A DNA stretch of 64,000 nucleotides from Roseovarius sp. EL26 (GCF_900327775.1 NZ_OUMZ01000007.1:2177428-2241427), one strand, 5' to 3'; counted from the stretch's first letter, positions 8,057 through 17,103 are shown. Notes: generated from the letters alone by a model not told the origin. Numbers and translations are program-made.

Positions 8057-9666
8057 CTTTTGAACCACCAACGCTCAAAGGCACGTCCGCCGTCAAGTTC
8101 CCAGGTCGAACCTATTGTTTCAGCATGACCAACCTTGTCAGAATGCGCATAGACGTAGTTTGTGAACATCGGTATGAGGGTGGCCCCTTCATCACGGGAA
8201 ATCATGCACATTTCCCGATAGATTTCCGCCCGTTTCACATCGTCCAGCTCGCCTTTGGCCATGCCAAGAAGCTCGTCAAAACGGTCATTGCCCCAGAACG
8301 TCTCGGACCAGTCAGTGCCGGACTTGTAGGTGAGTGAGAAGATCATATCAGGCGTGGGCCGTGCACCCCACTTTGAAAAGACGAAAGGCTTTTTCTGCCA
8401 AACGCTGTCCCAATATCCATCATTTGGTTCGCGAACCGGCTTGAGGTTGATATTTGCAGCCTTGGCCTGCTCGGAATAGAGCGCGGCCAGATCAACCGCG
8501 CCAGGCATCACCCCGTCGGCTGCCGACAATGCAGTATCTAGGCTGTCCAGACCGGCTTGCTTGAGGTGCCATTTGGCTTTGTCAGGATCATAGCCGCGCT
8601 GCGGAATATCGTCAGGGAAATATGGCATGTTCGGTGAGATGTGGAAGTCGTTCCCGAGCGTCGCCGTCCCGAACATGATTTTTCCGATGATTTCTTCGCG
8701 GTCGATGGCAAATTTCATGGCCATGCGCACATCATTATTGTCAAAAGGTGCAGCATTGGTAAGCATCGGCAAGGTAACGGTTGATCCCGACGGAATGTTG
8801 AGAACCTCAACACCTGACCGACGTTGAAGCAGAGCAAGTGTTTTAAGATCGACAGAACTCACCGCATCCACATCACCCGACACCAGCGCGGTCTGACGTG
8901 CGTTCGGGTCGTTGATGGCGATCAGCTCAAGAGCGTCAAACCAGGCACCTTCTCTGTGCCAGCCGTCATGCTTGACCAAACTTGCACCGACCCCAGGATT
9001 GAAATTTTCGATCCGGTAAGGTCCCGATCCCATGCCGCCTTTCCAGTCAGCTTTCCCATCGGCATCCGCTGGAACCATAGCGATGTGATAGTCGGTCAGA
9101 ATATATGGAAGATCTGCAACGCCGCTGTCCAATTCCATGATAACCGCGTGATCGCCATCCGCTCGTACATCCACAACAGCGGCCAAAAGCGACTTTGCCG
9201 CTGACGAGCTGTCTTCGCTGATATGATGCTGAATCGACGCTATTACATCTCTCGACGTGACAGGGCGCCCATCGTGGAACGTGGCATTTGTGTTCAACTC
9301 GAACGTCCAAACCATTGCATCTGGCGTCGCACTCCAGCTGTCGGCAAGGTCCGGGCCAAGCGACCCATCGGGTTCGATAAGGGTTAGATAGCTGCGCGAG
9401 GCATGTGCCAGCTGAATCATGAATATCGTGACATAATGCGCCGGATCCATGGAATCCGTCGTGGCGGCCTCATGGACGCCCACGCGAAACGTTCCACCTT
9501 GTTGAGGCGTGGCCGCAGCGACTTGATTTGACCAGAGGGTTGAGGCGGTGCTTGTCGTCAAACCTGCAGCCGTGGCATGGCCTATAAAGCTGCGTCGCGA
9601 TATCCTGCGCTGTCGTCCGGCATCGATGATCCCAGAGAATGTCGGGTTGTCTTCCAGGTATTTCAT
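8053..9666 (-). CDS. ABC transporter substrate-binding protein, family 5 (peptide/opine type), Tat-exported
   Basis: A 537-residue periplasmic protein of the DppA/OppA family (SBP_bac_5). The N-terminus carries a twin-arginine signal (SRRSFIGHATAAG) followed by a hydrophobic stretch. The body shows the family features: LADSW near residue 105, FHDGRPVTSRDV, and YDPDKAKWHLKQAG. No permease or ATPase gene accompanies it, so it must use membrane components encoded elsewhere, or it has lost them. Its upstream dyad at 9775 links it to the LysR at 7118 and hence to the ureohydrolase at 5944. The ligand may be a guanidino compound or oligopeptide. Confidence 0.85.
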   Translation of the reverse strand: MKYLEDNPTFSGIIDAGRQRRISRRSFIGHATAAGLTTSTASTLWSNQVAAATPQQGGTFRVGVHEAATTDSMDPAHYVTIFMIQLAHASRSYLTLIEPDGSLGPDLADSWSATPDAMVWTFELNTNATFHDGRPVTSRDVIASIQHHISEDSSSAAKSLLAAVVDVRADGDHAVIMELDSGVADLPYILTDYHIAMVPADADGKADWKGGMGSGPYRIENFNPGVGASLVKHDGWHREGAWFDALELIAINDPNARQTALVSGDVDAVSSVDLKTLALLQRRSGVEVLNIPSGSTVTLPMLTNAAPFDNNDVRMAMKFAIDREEIIGKIMFGTATLGNDFHISPNMPYFPDDIPQRGYDPDKAKWHLKQAGLDSLDTALSAADGVMPGAVDLAALYSEQAKAANINLKPVREPNDGYWDSVWQKKPFVFSKWGARPTPDMIFSLTYKSGTDWSETFWGNDRFDELLGMAKGELDDVKRAEIYREMCMISRDEGATLIPMFTNYVYAHSDKVGHAETIGSTWELDGGRAFERWWFKS

Positions 9667-9774
9667 TGTGGCATCTACCCATTTTTGTTGGTTCGACCGT
9701 CAAGGCTGGCCAAATTAATTGGGGTGACGTTAGTGAGGTAATCTTCGGCAAAAAACGGAAAAAAGGATAACTTT

Positions 9775-9793
9775 ACTTGCGGGTTTTGCAAAC
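9775..9793. promoter_or_regulatory. LysR-type operator ACTTGC-N7-GCAAAC
   Basis: It matches the dyad at 7089-7107 in 11 of 12 arm positions, with the same 7-bp spacer. It lies about 110 bp upstream of the binding-protein start codon. Confidence 0.55.
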
Positions 9794-9858
9794 TAAACTG
9801 AAACCTTAGCGCTTGATCGGCTAACATTCTGCCGCGAACATGCTGTCAACTTGCGTGT

Positions 9859-9877
9859 TACGAAGTGCTACTTCGTA
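9859..9877. promoter_or_regulatory. 19-bp palindrome upstream of the Crp/Fnr-type gene
   Basis: TACGAAGTGCTACTTCGTA is an 8+8 perfect dyad with a 3-bp centre, 46 bp before the start codon at 9924. It does not match FNR or CRP consensus boxes. It could be an autoregulatory operator. Confidence 0.5.
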
Positions 9878-9923
9878 TGAAAAGGACTGTACTCATGCGT
9901 GACAAATTGATGGGGAATTACAC

Positions 9924-10463
9924 ATGAAGATTTCGCAGGAGCTACAAGGACTGTTTTCACGGCTCGGCGTTGCCAAAACATTCCCGAAACGCTTCACTCT
10001 TTTGCATGAGGGCGACGTAAGCCGACACGCCTACTTCATCGAAACCGGTTGTATTCGCCTCTGGCACAACAACGACGGCGCAGATGTCTCCGTGAAGTTC
10101 TTTCTACCCGGCGAGCTTTGCGCCTCCTTGCAAAGCATGCATCGCGAAGAACCCAGTAAATACGAGCTCGAAACCATTACCCCCTGTGTGGTGAGCATGT
10201 TGGACAAATCTGAACTGGAGCGAGAAGCGGCTGAAACGCCTGGCCTGAAGGATTACATCTCATCGGTCATGGTGCACTGCCTGGTGAACTATCAGGACCT
10301 GTTTGTCGACCGGATCGCCAAAGCACCGGAAGAGCGCTATCGTGCCTTGATCGAAGAAGACCCCGCCATTCTCGACATAGTGCCGCTGCACTACATCGCG
10401 TCATATCTTGGGATCACGCCGGTCTCGCTCAGCCGTATTCGAAAAAAGATCGCACTCTCTTAA
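9924..10463 (+). CDS. Crp/Fnr-superfamily transcriptional regulator
   Basis: A 179-residue protein with an N-terminal cyclic-nucleotide-binding-type beta roll (residues 20-115) and a short C-terminal HTH (YIASYLGITPVSLSRIRKKI). It lacks FNR cysteines and the full set of cAMP-binding residues, so its signal is unknown. It is shorter than CRP because the C-terminus ends directly after the recognition helix. A GGGGA ribosome site precedes the ATG. The palindrome at 9859-9877 suggests autoregulation. The gene at 10617 follows on the same strand and may be its target. Confidence 0.85.
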   Translation: MKISQELQGLFSRLGVAKTFPKRFTLLHEGDVSRHAYFIETGCIRLWHNNDGADVSVKFFLPGELCASLQSMHREEPSKYELETITPCVVSMLDKSELEREAAETPGLKDYISSVMVHCLVNYQDLFVDRIAKAPEERYRALIEEDPAILDIVPLHYIASYLGITPVSLSRIRKKIALS

Positions 10464-10616
10464 CAAACGATAAGGCGTCGCGACGCGCCCCCTTGTAAAG
10501 CCCGCATTGAAGGGCGCGGCGCTCTCTGGCAACGGCCACATTTTGCCGTGTGTTGATGAGGTTCGCAGCCGAGGAACGACATATGCGATTACGCGCTGCA
10601 TCAAAGGAAAATCGAA

Positions 10617-11021
10617 ATGAACGCAAGACTGTTGATCGGTCGGTTTTTAATCCTGCTTGGTCTTATCGGGGGCTTTATTAGTTTCTGGTACACGGTCAGC
10701 TTCACATGGAATCCTGAGTTTCAGTCCGTAAACCTTCCAGATGCGCCGACGCACGCAAACTATCATGCATTTCGCGGCGCTATGCTGGCGCTCGGAGTTA
10801 ACCTGCTTCTCGTCTGGGTCGCGTTCAACGCCGCAAAACTCACGCGAGAAGGTTGGAGCATCGTGACCTTCATGACCGTTTTCTACTACCTAGGTTGGTG
10901 GGCGGCATGGCCGATCTGGGGCCTGCATGCCCCAAACATTACTGCCGAAATGAACCATGTTCTTGGAACGGTCGGAGGATTGGGCGGCCTGATCATTTTG
11001 CGGCCGAGTGGCACCGCGTGA
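10617..11021 (+). CDS. four-helix membrane protein, function unknown
   Basis: A 134-residue protein with about four hydrophobic helices (near residues 8-25, 52-70, 82-100 and 112-128). The loop after the first helix contains FTWNPEFQSVNLPDAPTHANYHAFRG. An AAGGA ribosome site precedes the ATG. It follows the Crp/Fnr gene by 150 bp on the same strand. The size and topology suggest a small integral membrane protein of unassigned role. I do not recognise the family. Confidence 0.6.
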   Translation: MNARLLIGRFLILLGLIGGFISFWYTVSFTWNPEFQSVNLPDAPTHANYHAFRGAMLALGVNLLLVWVAFNAAKLTREGWSIVTFMTVFYYLGWWAAWPIWGLHAPNITAEMNHVLGTVGGLGGLIILRPSGTA

Positions 11022-11036
11022 TGTAACGTACGCGGT

Positions 11037-11286
11037 TTCCTTCCCGCCATACTGGATGATGTTGCTATTAGACTCTCTCGGAGAAAGGTACTCCATTAAC
11101 AGCGCAATTTACTGGCAATTCGGCTATTCACGCTCGGCGCAGCATTGGTCATTATGGGCTCTCTGCCAGTCACGGATGCGGTGCTGCATCTGCACCGTAA
11201 TACGCAAGATCTTGCGACGCAAACGGCCCAAACCTGACATTGACCCAGCTATCAGGATGCTGCGAAGCGACCCGTCATTGCGGACT
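11037..11286. repeat. dispersed repeat A, copy 2
   Basis: It begins 16 bp after the stop of the membrane-protein gene and matches 4991-5240 in the same orientation. The first 193 bp align without gaps at roughly 93% identity by eye. The remainder to the LysR gene end at 11446 contains no gene I can support. Confidence 0.85.
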
Positions 11287-11445
11287 TTCGCTGCGATGGC
11301 AAAGTCTGGGGTTATGCGAACTTACCGTCTAGCGTACAAAACTGCCATTGGCCTAAAGTATACCAAGGGCAAGACCGGAAATAAGCGATCATTTGTATTT
11401 ATTGGTTGAGCAGTGTCACGTCGTAAGCCTGTTGAAACGACATTT

Positions 11446-12333
11446 TTATTTTTCATACTGGGAAACAACGGCCAACAATTCGCGGACGAATTCACCAACA
11501 AGGTCTGATGCCTCTCCTGGTGGAGGGTGAAGAAGAACGACTTCGTGAAATACTTCCATCTCGATTGGAACAACTACAAGATTTCTGTTTTGAAAATGTG
11601 CCGCAGTAATAGGATCAATAATTGAAATCCCGACACCTTTTGCAACCAATTCGCAATTGGTTGCAAAGAACTGAGTGTGTATCGACGGCGCCCAGTCGAA
11701 GCCGGCAAGCGCAAAAGCTGCAGATAGCTGCCGGCTCGTGGAGTGATCGCTAAATAGCGCCACCAGTTTTTCAGATACCAGATCTTCGACAGACAAAACA
11801 TCCCGCCCGGCCAACTTATGGCCTGCTGGGACAGCACAAACACATCGCAGGCTAATTTCACGGTAGACATTTCCTGACGGTTCCACCGGCGGTTCGACCA
11901 AGGCAATGTCATATTGCTGAGAAGGAAACAGGCTGCGGACCATGTGGGAACTTCGGGTCTGGATATCGAATTTCACATCTGGATAATTGAGGTGCATTCG
12001 GGCAATCGCTTGTGGCAATACGGTCAAACCATAACCGGGAAGCGTGGCTATCGTAATGGCGCCAAATTTTCCCTGACGGATCTGGCTGGCGACTTGGTTG
12101 GCAAGGTCCAAATCGCCTAAAAGACGGTCAGTGACTTCATAGAAGTATGTGGCTTCAACCGTTGGATGCAGCCGACCTGATCGACGATCAAAAAGCAAAA
12201 AGCCCAATTGATGTTCCAGATTTGCGATCATTGTGCTGACGCCGGGTTGGGACATGTTGAGCGCGACGGCTGCTTTCGAGACCGTTTTGTGCGCCATGAT
12301 CATCTTAAAGCATTGAAGCTGTTTTAAATTCAT
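11446..12333 (-). CDS. LysR-family regulator of the DctPQM cassette
   Basis: A 295-residue LysR protein with an HTH at residues 5-65 (MAHKTVSKAAVALNMSQPGVSTMI) and a C-terminal effector domain. It belongs to the OccR/NocR-like group, and the LysR at 22780 is a clear relative (both have GFxLFxR-x-SGRL-x-PT-x-EA-x-xFYE). It is divergent from the TRAP operon starting at 12465, with an AT-rich spacer that should hold the operator. A GAGGGAC ribosome site precedes the ATG. The inducer is presumably the compound imported by the TRAP system. Confidence 0.85.
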   Translation of the reverse strand: MNLKQLQCFKMIMAHKTVSKAAVALNMSQPGVSTMIANLEHQLGFLLFDRRSGRLHPTVEATYFYEVTDRLLGDLDLANQVASQIRQGKFGAITIATLPGYGLTVLPQAIARMHLNYPDVKFDIQTRSSHMVRSLFPSQQYDIALVEPPVEPSGNVYREISLRCVCAVPAGHKLAGRDVLSVEDLVSEKLVALFSDHSTSRQLSAAFALAGFDWAPSIHTQFFATNCELVAKGVGISIIDPITAAHFQNRNLVVVPIEMEVFHEVVLLHPPPGEASDLVGEFVRELLAVVSQYEK

Positions 12334-12464
12334 CTAGTCCCTCGTGTCGGCTCAATACAGGTATTTTAATATCGTATACTAAACGCAAATTATATTATTA
12401 TTATTGTATATTAATCTTGGCTACGCTCACCAAATGATAAGCATGAATGCTAGGGGAGCGAACC

Positions 12465-13460
12465 ATGATCAATAAAATCAAATTTACTTTGTCGGGCCTG
12501 GCTTTTGCCATTGGTTCGAGTGCTGCATATGCAGATGAAGTCGCAATAAACTTAGGATTTGCAGCGCCGGTAGAAAGCGCCTATGGCGTTCTAGCCGCGA
12601 AATTCGAAGAACTGGCGGAGGAATACTCGGGCGGGACCATCGATGTGAAAGTCCGGTGCTGTACACAACTCGCCACTGAAGACGAAGCTTTCAAAGCAAT
12701 GCAATTGGGCACGGTGGACATGTACATCATGACCCACAACAATATTTCGCCCCACTTTGCGCCGATGGAAGCGTTTGTACTGCCGTATATCTTCCAGAGC
12801 ACGGATCACGCCTATGCCGTGTTGGACGGCGAAGTTGGTGCAGGGATAGCCGCGCAAATCAAGCAGAAGACGTCACTGGAATTGCTGACCTTCGGTTACG
12901 TCGAATACCGCGATTTTTACAATACCGAACGCCCTATCAACAGCATCGACGATATCAAGGGTATCCGCGTGCGCGTTCCACAAAACAATGTGATGATCAA
13001 AACGCACGAAGCATTCGGGTCAGTGCCATTGCCGATTGCGTGGTCCGAAACTCTGGCCGCTTTGCAAACCGGAGCCGTTTCTGCGGGTGACAGTGGCGCG
13101 TCTTTTGTTAAGTCACAAAAGTTTTACGAGATCGCTGACAATCTGGCCGTGCTTGAACATTTTGCCTTTTTCACACCGATGCTCGCGAGCAGCCGGATTA
13201 TGGGCAAGTTGGACGAAGCCCAAAAAGACGCTGTGCGCCGAGCCGCGCTGGATGCGGGACAACACCAGCGTGAAGAAATGGCGCGTCAGTTGGAAGAAGC
13301 CCGTGAATTCCTAGCGGCAGACGGTGGCATGACAATCACCTTCCCGGACAAGGAAGGCTTTATCGCTGCAGGTATCGAAGTGCAGGACACGTTCATCGAA
13401 GAAGGTGCCAATGAGGCGACCAAGACGCTGATCCTCGATATTCGCGCGGCGGCCGAATAA
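12465..13460 (+). CDS. dctP: TRAP transporter substrate-binding protein, DctP family
   Basis: A 331-residue periplasmic binding protein with a Sec signal peptide (residues 1-23, ending AAYADE). The region VRVPQNNVMIKTHEAFGSVPLPIAWSE contains the conserved arginine and ligand-cavity segment of the DctP fold. The ATG at 12465 is chosen because GGGGAG lies just upstream; an earlier in-frame start at 12447 is less likely. It is the first gene of a dctPQM-ureohydrolase-TSUP operon and is followed by a strong hairpin that should raise its mRNA level relative to dctQM. The ligand may be a guanidino acid or other organic acid. Confidence 0.9.
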   Translation: MINKIKFTLSGLAFAIGSSAAYADEVAINLGFAAPVESAYGVLAAKFEELAEEYSGGTIDVKVRCCTQLATEDEAFKAMQLGTVDMYIMTHNNISPHFAPMEAFVLPYIFQSTDHAYAVLDGEVGAGIAAQIKQKTSLELLTFGYVEYRDFYNTERPINSIDDIKGIRVRVPQNNVMIKTHEAFGSVPLPIAWSETLAALQTGAVSAGDSGASFVKSQKFYEIADNLAVLEHFAFFTPMLASSRIMGKLDEAQKDAVRRAALDAGQHQREEMARQLEEAREFLAADGGMTITFPDKEGFIAAGIEVQDTFIEEGANEATKTLILDIRAAAE

Positions 13461-13497
13461 CGAGCACACCTCCCGTGGCTTTTTGGGTCCACCTTTT

Positions 13498-13522
13498 GGG
13501 GTGCGTGAAATATGCGCACCCC
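13498..13522 (+). terminator. attenuator hairpin between dctP and dctQ
   Basis: GGGGTGCG pairs with CGCACCCC around a 9-nt loop and is followed by CTTTTT. It is a partial rho-independent terminator, consistent with excess production of the binding protein over the permease. Confidence 0.7.
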
Positions 13523-13545
13523 CTTTTTCAGAATTGGAGACAAGC

Positions 13546-14043
13546 ATGTTTGCGAATGCTCTGCATAAATTGGATACGCGTTTCGAAGAGATATTCTGCG
13601 TTATTGGCCTGTCGGTCATGGCCACATGCATCTTTGCGCAAGTCGTTCTGCGTGTGTTCTTTGAATCCGCGTTTCACGGCGCGGAAGAACTCGCTGTCTA
13701 CGGCATGGTGACCGCCGTTTATCTTGGATGTTCAATGGCCATTCGCGAACGCGCGCATATCCGGATTACCTTCCTCGTCGAAAAGCTTCCGCACAAAGGG
13801 CAAGTCTTTTGTATCGTCATGGCAGATCTGCTTTGGTTTGCATTCATTCTGCTGTTGCTCAAAGAAAGCATCGCCTGGATCCAGCTGTTGATCCAGTTTG
13901 ATTACATATCACCCGCCTTGGGAATTGATCAAAAATACCCCCAATCTGTAGTCCCACTTGCCTTGTGTCTAATGATCGGACGCATGATTCAAGTCTACTA
14001 CCGGTGGATCATTCGGGACAACAAAGAAGGATTGCCGCTATGA
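13546..14043 (+). CDS. dctQ: TRAP transporter small permease, DctQ family
   Basis: A 165-residue membrane protein with four predicted helices, as expected for the TRAP small subunit. The region EELAVYGMVTAVYLGCSMAIRERAHIRI is typical. The start at 13546 has GGAG upstream and removes an unrelated leader. The stop overlaps the dctM start (ATGA), indicating translational coupling. It acts with DctM in the inner membrane. Confidence 0.9.
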   Translation: MFANALHKLDTRFEEIFCVIGLSVMATCIFAQVVLRVFFESAFHGAEELAVYGMVTAVYLGCSMAIRERAHIRITFLVEKLPHKGQVFCIVMADLLWFAFILLLLKESIAWIQLLIQFDYISPALGIDQKYPQSVVPLALCLMIGRMIQVYYRWIIRDNKEGLPL

Positions 14044-15335
14044 ACGGTCCAACGTGGATGGCGGCAGTCTTTCTGTTCACCATCGTTATCGGGGTCCCAA
14101 TCCCCTTCGCTGCGGGTATCGCAACGGTTATTGGCCTCTATATTGCCGATATCCCGCTCACGCTGTTGGCGCAGAGTGCCTACAACGCATTTGAGCCCTT
14201 TCCACTGACCACAATTCCGCTTTTCGTTCTGGCAGGCCAGCTCATGGAAAAGGGTGGTATGTCCGAAAAACTGATCGAGATCGCTCAACGGATGATCGGG
14301 GCCTACAAGGGTGGCATTGGTCTTGTGACCGTTGTAGCCTGCATGTTTTTCTCGGCTCTTTCCGGATCTGGTCCAGCAACAACTGCCGCTATCGGGTCGA
14401 TCACCATTCCGACCATGCTAAAGGAAAAATACCGCCCTCGTTTCGCTGGTGCGGTAGCAGCGGCGGCAGGAGCGATGGGCAGTATGATACCGCCCAGCAA
14501 CCTGCTGATCATCTATGGCCTCGTTACAGACGAGAGCATTCCGCGTCTCTTCCTGGCGGGCATTGTTCCAGGGTTGTTCCTAGGCTTCCTGCTTTGCGTC
14601 GTTACTTACGGCATAGCCAAAAAGAATAACTATGGCGGCACCGGCGATAGGTTCACGCTTGTCCCTCTCCTGTGGGCACTTTGGGAAGGAAAATGGGCCA
14701 TCGGTGCACCAGTCTTTATTCTGGGTGGTATCTATGCTGGTTTCTTCACACCTTCAGAAGCCGCTGCGGCCGCCGTTTTCTATGGGCTTTTTGTCGGCCT
14801 CTTTATCTATCGTGGCCTGACCTGGCGCGGTGTCTACGAATCCCTGCGGTTTACGGCGCTCCTTGCTGGTTCCATCCTGTTCATTCTGGGTTCAACCAAA
14901 GCCTTTGGTCAACTGGTCACGATCTTTGACATCCCGGACATGGTTGGCGCTGCCTTCTCAGGCATCATTGATTATCCTTGGCTGGTGATGCTTTGTATCG
15001 GTGTGGTCTACATCTTTGTTGGTATGTGGTTGGAATCAATCCCACAGATCATCATCTTCACTGCGGTCATGCTGCCAATCACGACCCAAATTGGTGTTGA
15101 TCCGATTGTGTTTGGTGTCTTCACCGTGATGGCTTGCGAGGTAGGTTTCTTAACGCCACCTATTGGAGTGAACCTCTTTGTTGCCTCCAAACTGACAAAA
15201 ACATCCGTCGAGGATATCTCAGTGGGCGTTATTCCACTGTTGATCCCTTACCTTTTCATCATCGTTCTTCTCTGCTTCTGGGGAGACTGGGTGACCTGGT
15301 TGCCCGATCTCGTCATGGGCCCATCGCTGGACTAG
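14040..15335 (+). CDS. dctM: TRAP transporter large permease, DctM family
   Basis: A 431-residue protein with about twelve membrane helices. Family segments are visible: FVLAGQLMEKGGMSEKLI, SALSGSGPATTAAIGSITIPTM, and MIPPSNLLIIYGLV. It forms the sodium-driven transport channel that receives ligand from DctP. The start is the ATG overlapping the dctQ stop. The downstream ureohydrolase begins 9 bp later, so the imported compound is probably the substrate of that enzyme or converted to it. Confidence 0.92.
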   Translation: MNGPTWMAAVFLFTIVIGVPIPFAAGIATVIGLYIADIPLTLLAQSAYNAFEPFPLTTIPLFVLAGQLMEKGGMSEKLIEIAQRMIGAYKGGIGLVTVVACMFFSALSGSGPATTAAIGSITIPTMLKEKYRPRFAGAVAAAAGAMGSMIPPSNLLIIYGLVTDESIPRLFLAGIVPGLFLGFLLCVVTYGIAKKNNYGGTGDRFTLVPLLWALWEGKWAIGAPVFILGGIYAGFFTPSEAAAAAVFYGLFVGLFIYRGLTWRGVYESLRFTALLAGSILFILGSTKAFGQLVTIFDIPDMVGAAFSGIIDYPWLVMLCIGVVYIFVGMWLESIPQIIIFTAVMLPITTQIGVDPIVFGVFTVMACEVGFLTPPIGVNLFVASKLTKTSVEDISVGVIPLLIPYLFIIVLLCFWGDWVTWLPDLVMGPSLD

Positions 15336-15344
15336 GAGATTTCA

Positions 15345-16346
15345 ATGACCAACAAGAGTGAACTTCCTTTCCTGCATGGCATGAGTGAACCCGCGACCTT
15401 CATGGGCGTGCCATTCTCATCGGATCTGAAAACATGTGAGGCTGCAATCCTGGGCATCCCCTTTGATTGCGGCCAGCACCCAACACGTATCGGGGCCCGT
15501 GGTGGGCCCCGTGCAATCCGTGCACAATCTTCTTTAGTAAGGCGATATCAGCCACCCTTCGCTGATTTCGACCCCTTGGAAGAACTAAATGTTGTTGACA
15601 TGGGAGATGTATCAGTAACGTCAGCCAAACTTGAAGACGCATCACAGCAGATTGAGGCGTCCTTAGATTATATACTCAAAAACTCAGCGGTGCCCATCAC
15701 ATTTGGCGGCGATGGGGCGGTGACACTTCCTCAGTTGCGGTCGGTCTACCGCAAGTATCCTGAATTGTGCGTTGTGCATTTAGATGCTCATGCGGATGCC
15801 AGCATCGGCGATGGACCAAACTACGATGATCGCTACAACACCGCGACCACCTTCACCCGAGCCGCTGACGAAGGCCTAGTGGATACGTCCCGCTCATTTC
15901 ACATCGGTGCGAGAGGGACTTTGCCGCTGCAAGGAACATACAAGCACGCTCAGGGACTAGGATATCAATTGATCACAACTGATGTAATGCTTGAGCGTGG
16001 AATTCCAAACGTCGCAGAAGAGGTGCATCAAACCATTGGCAACAAGCCGGTTTATCTATGCTTTGACATGGACTTTTTTGATCCGTCCTGTGCGCCGGGT
16101 GTCTGTACACCGACCTGGGGTGGCCCGACGGCGCGCGAGGGATTGACCTTGTTGCGATGGCTGTCCGAGTTAAACATCGTCGCAGTGGATATCAATACCG
16201 TCAGTCCCGATCATGACGTAGGAGGCATGACCGCATTTCTAGCCGGAACGGTTGCGATGGAGTGCGCCACTCTAATAGCCATGAAGGCACGGACAGAAAC
16301 ACAAAGCGAAAAATCTGTTGCTGCCAAACAAGTTAAAGCGGATTGA
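15345..16346 (+). CDS. ureohydrolase-family protein with an altered metal site
   Basis: A 333-residue protein of the arginase/agmatinase fold. D147/H149/D151 (LDAHADAS) and D241/D243 (FDMDFFDP) are the expected metal ligands. The first metal-binding His, in the GGDH motif, is replaced by Gly (GGDG, residue 124); the codon is plainly GGG. Loss of this ligand usually weakens one of the two metal sites, so it may use a single metal, act on an unusual substrate, or be a non-catalytic partner. AGGAG precedes the ATG. It lies between dctM and a TauE/SafE permease gene in one operon. It is only distantly similar to the enzyme at 5944. Confidence 0.85.
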   Translation: MTNKSELPFLHGMSEPATFMGVPFSSDLKTCEAAILGIPFDCGQHPTRIGARGGPRAIRAQSSLVRRYQPPFADFDPLEELNVVDMGDVSVTSAKLEDASQQIEASLDYILKNSAVPITFGGDGAVTLPQLRSVYRKYPELCVVHLDAHADASIGDGPNYDDRYNTATTFTRAADEGLVDTSRSFHIGARGTLPLQGTYKHAQGLGYQLITTDVMLERGIPNVAEEVHQTIGNKPVYLCFDMDFFDPSCAPGVCTPTWGGPTAREGLTLLRWLSELNIVAVDINTVSPDHDVGGMTAFLAGTVAMECATLIAMKARTETQSEKSVAAKQVKAD

Positions 16347-16350
16347 GGAA

Positions 16351-17103
16351 TTGACTATCTTTGACATATCTCTACTGGCTATGGCCGCATTCTTTGCTGG
16401 CATCGTTAATTCGATTGCGGGTGGCGGCAGCTTTCTGACCTTCCCCGCGTTAGTGTTCACGGGCGTGCCGACCATTGCCGCCAACGCCACGAGTGCTGTG
16501 GCTGTCTTCCCTGGTTATCTCAGCGGCGCATTAGGCTTTCTTAAAGAGTTGCGGGACTTCCCGCTCCGGCAATGGCTGGTGCTCTTAGGGTTGTCATTAC
16601 TGGGCGGCGTGCTGGGAGCGCTGTTGCTATTGATAACACCCGCAAGTGTGTTTGCGGCCGTAGTGCCCTGGCTTCTAGGGTTTGCGACCCTCATATTCGC
16701 CCTCGGTTACCGCGTCTCGGCCTGGGCTGAGCGAAACATAAAGGCTGAAGGCTTCACTGGAAACTTCGCAACGTTGTTGGTTTGTATCTACGGCGGCTAC
16801 TTCAATGGTGGTCTGGGCATCGTCCTTTTGGCATTATTTTCTGCGTTGGGCATGCGCGACATCAACCTGATGAATGGGCTTAAGAATGGTATGTCATTCG
16901 TACTGTCTGGCGCATCGGTTGTTACTTTCGCCTTGGCCGGCATCGTAGTCTGGCCGCAGGCCTTATTGATGATGGTTGCCGCAACTATTGGCGGCTATTG
17001 CGGTGCTATCGTCGCACGGCGTCTTTCGGCGGGCGTCGTTCGGGCAATCGTTGTTTGTATTGGTTTAGCAATGACTGTGGTATTCGCAGCCAAAACATTG
17101 TGA
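16351..17103 (+). CDS. TauE/SafE (TSUP) family permease, copy 1
   Basis: About 250 residues with seven to eight membrane helices and the family repeat segments NSIAGGGSFLTFPALVF and YGGYFNGGLGIVLLALFSALG. TSUP proteins move small anions such as sulfite, sulfonates or organic acids. The start is uncertain: TTG at 16351 gives the best alignment with the paralogue at 17218, while TTG at 16318 would overlap the ureohydrolase. It is the last gene of the dctPQM-ureohydrolase operon and could export a product or take up a substrate. The paralogue lies tail to tail with it. Confidence 0.8.
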   Translation: MTIFDISLLAMAAFFAGIVNSIAGGGSFLTFPALVFTGVPTIAANATSAVAVFPGYLSGALGFLKELRDFPLRQWLVLLGLSLLGGVLGALLLLITPASVFAAVVPWLLGFATLIFALGYRVSAWAERNIKAEGFTGNFATLLVCIYGGYFNGGLGIVLLALFSALGMRDINLMNGLKNGMSFVLSGASVVTFALAGIVVWPQALLMMVAATIGGYCGAIVARRLSAGVVRAIVVCIGLAMTVVFAAKTL

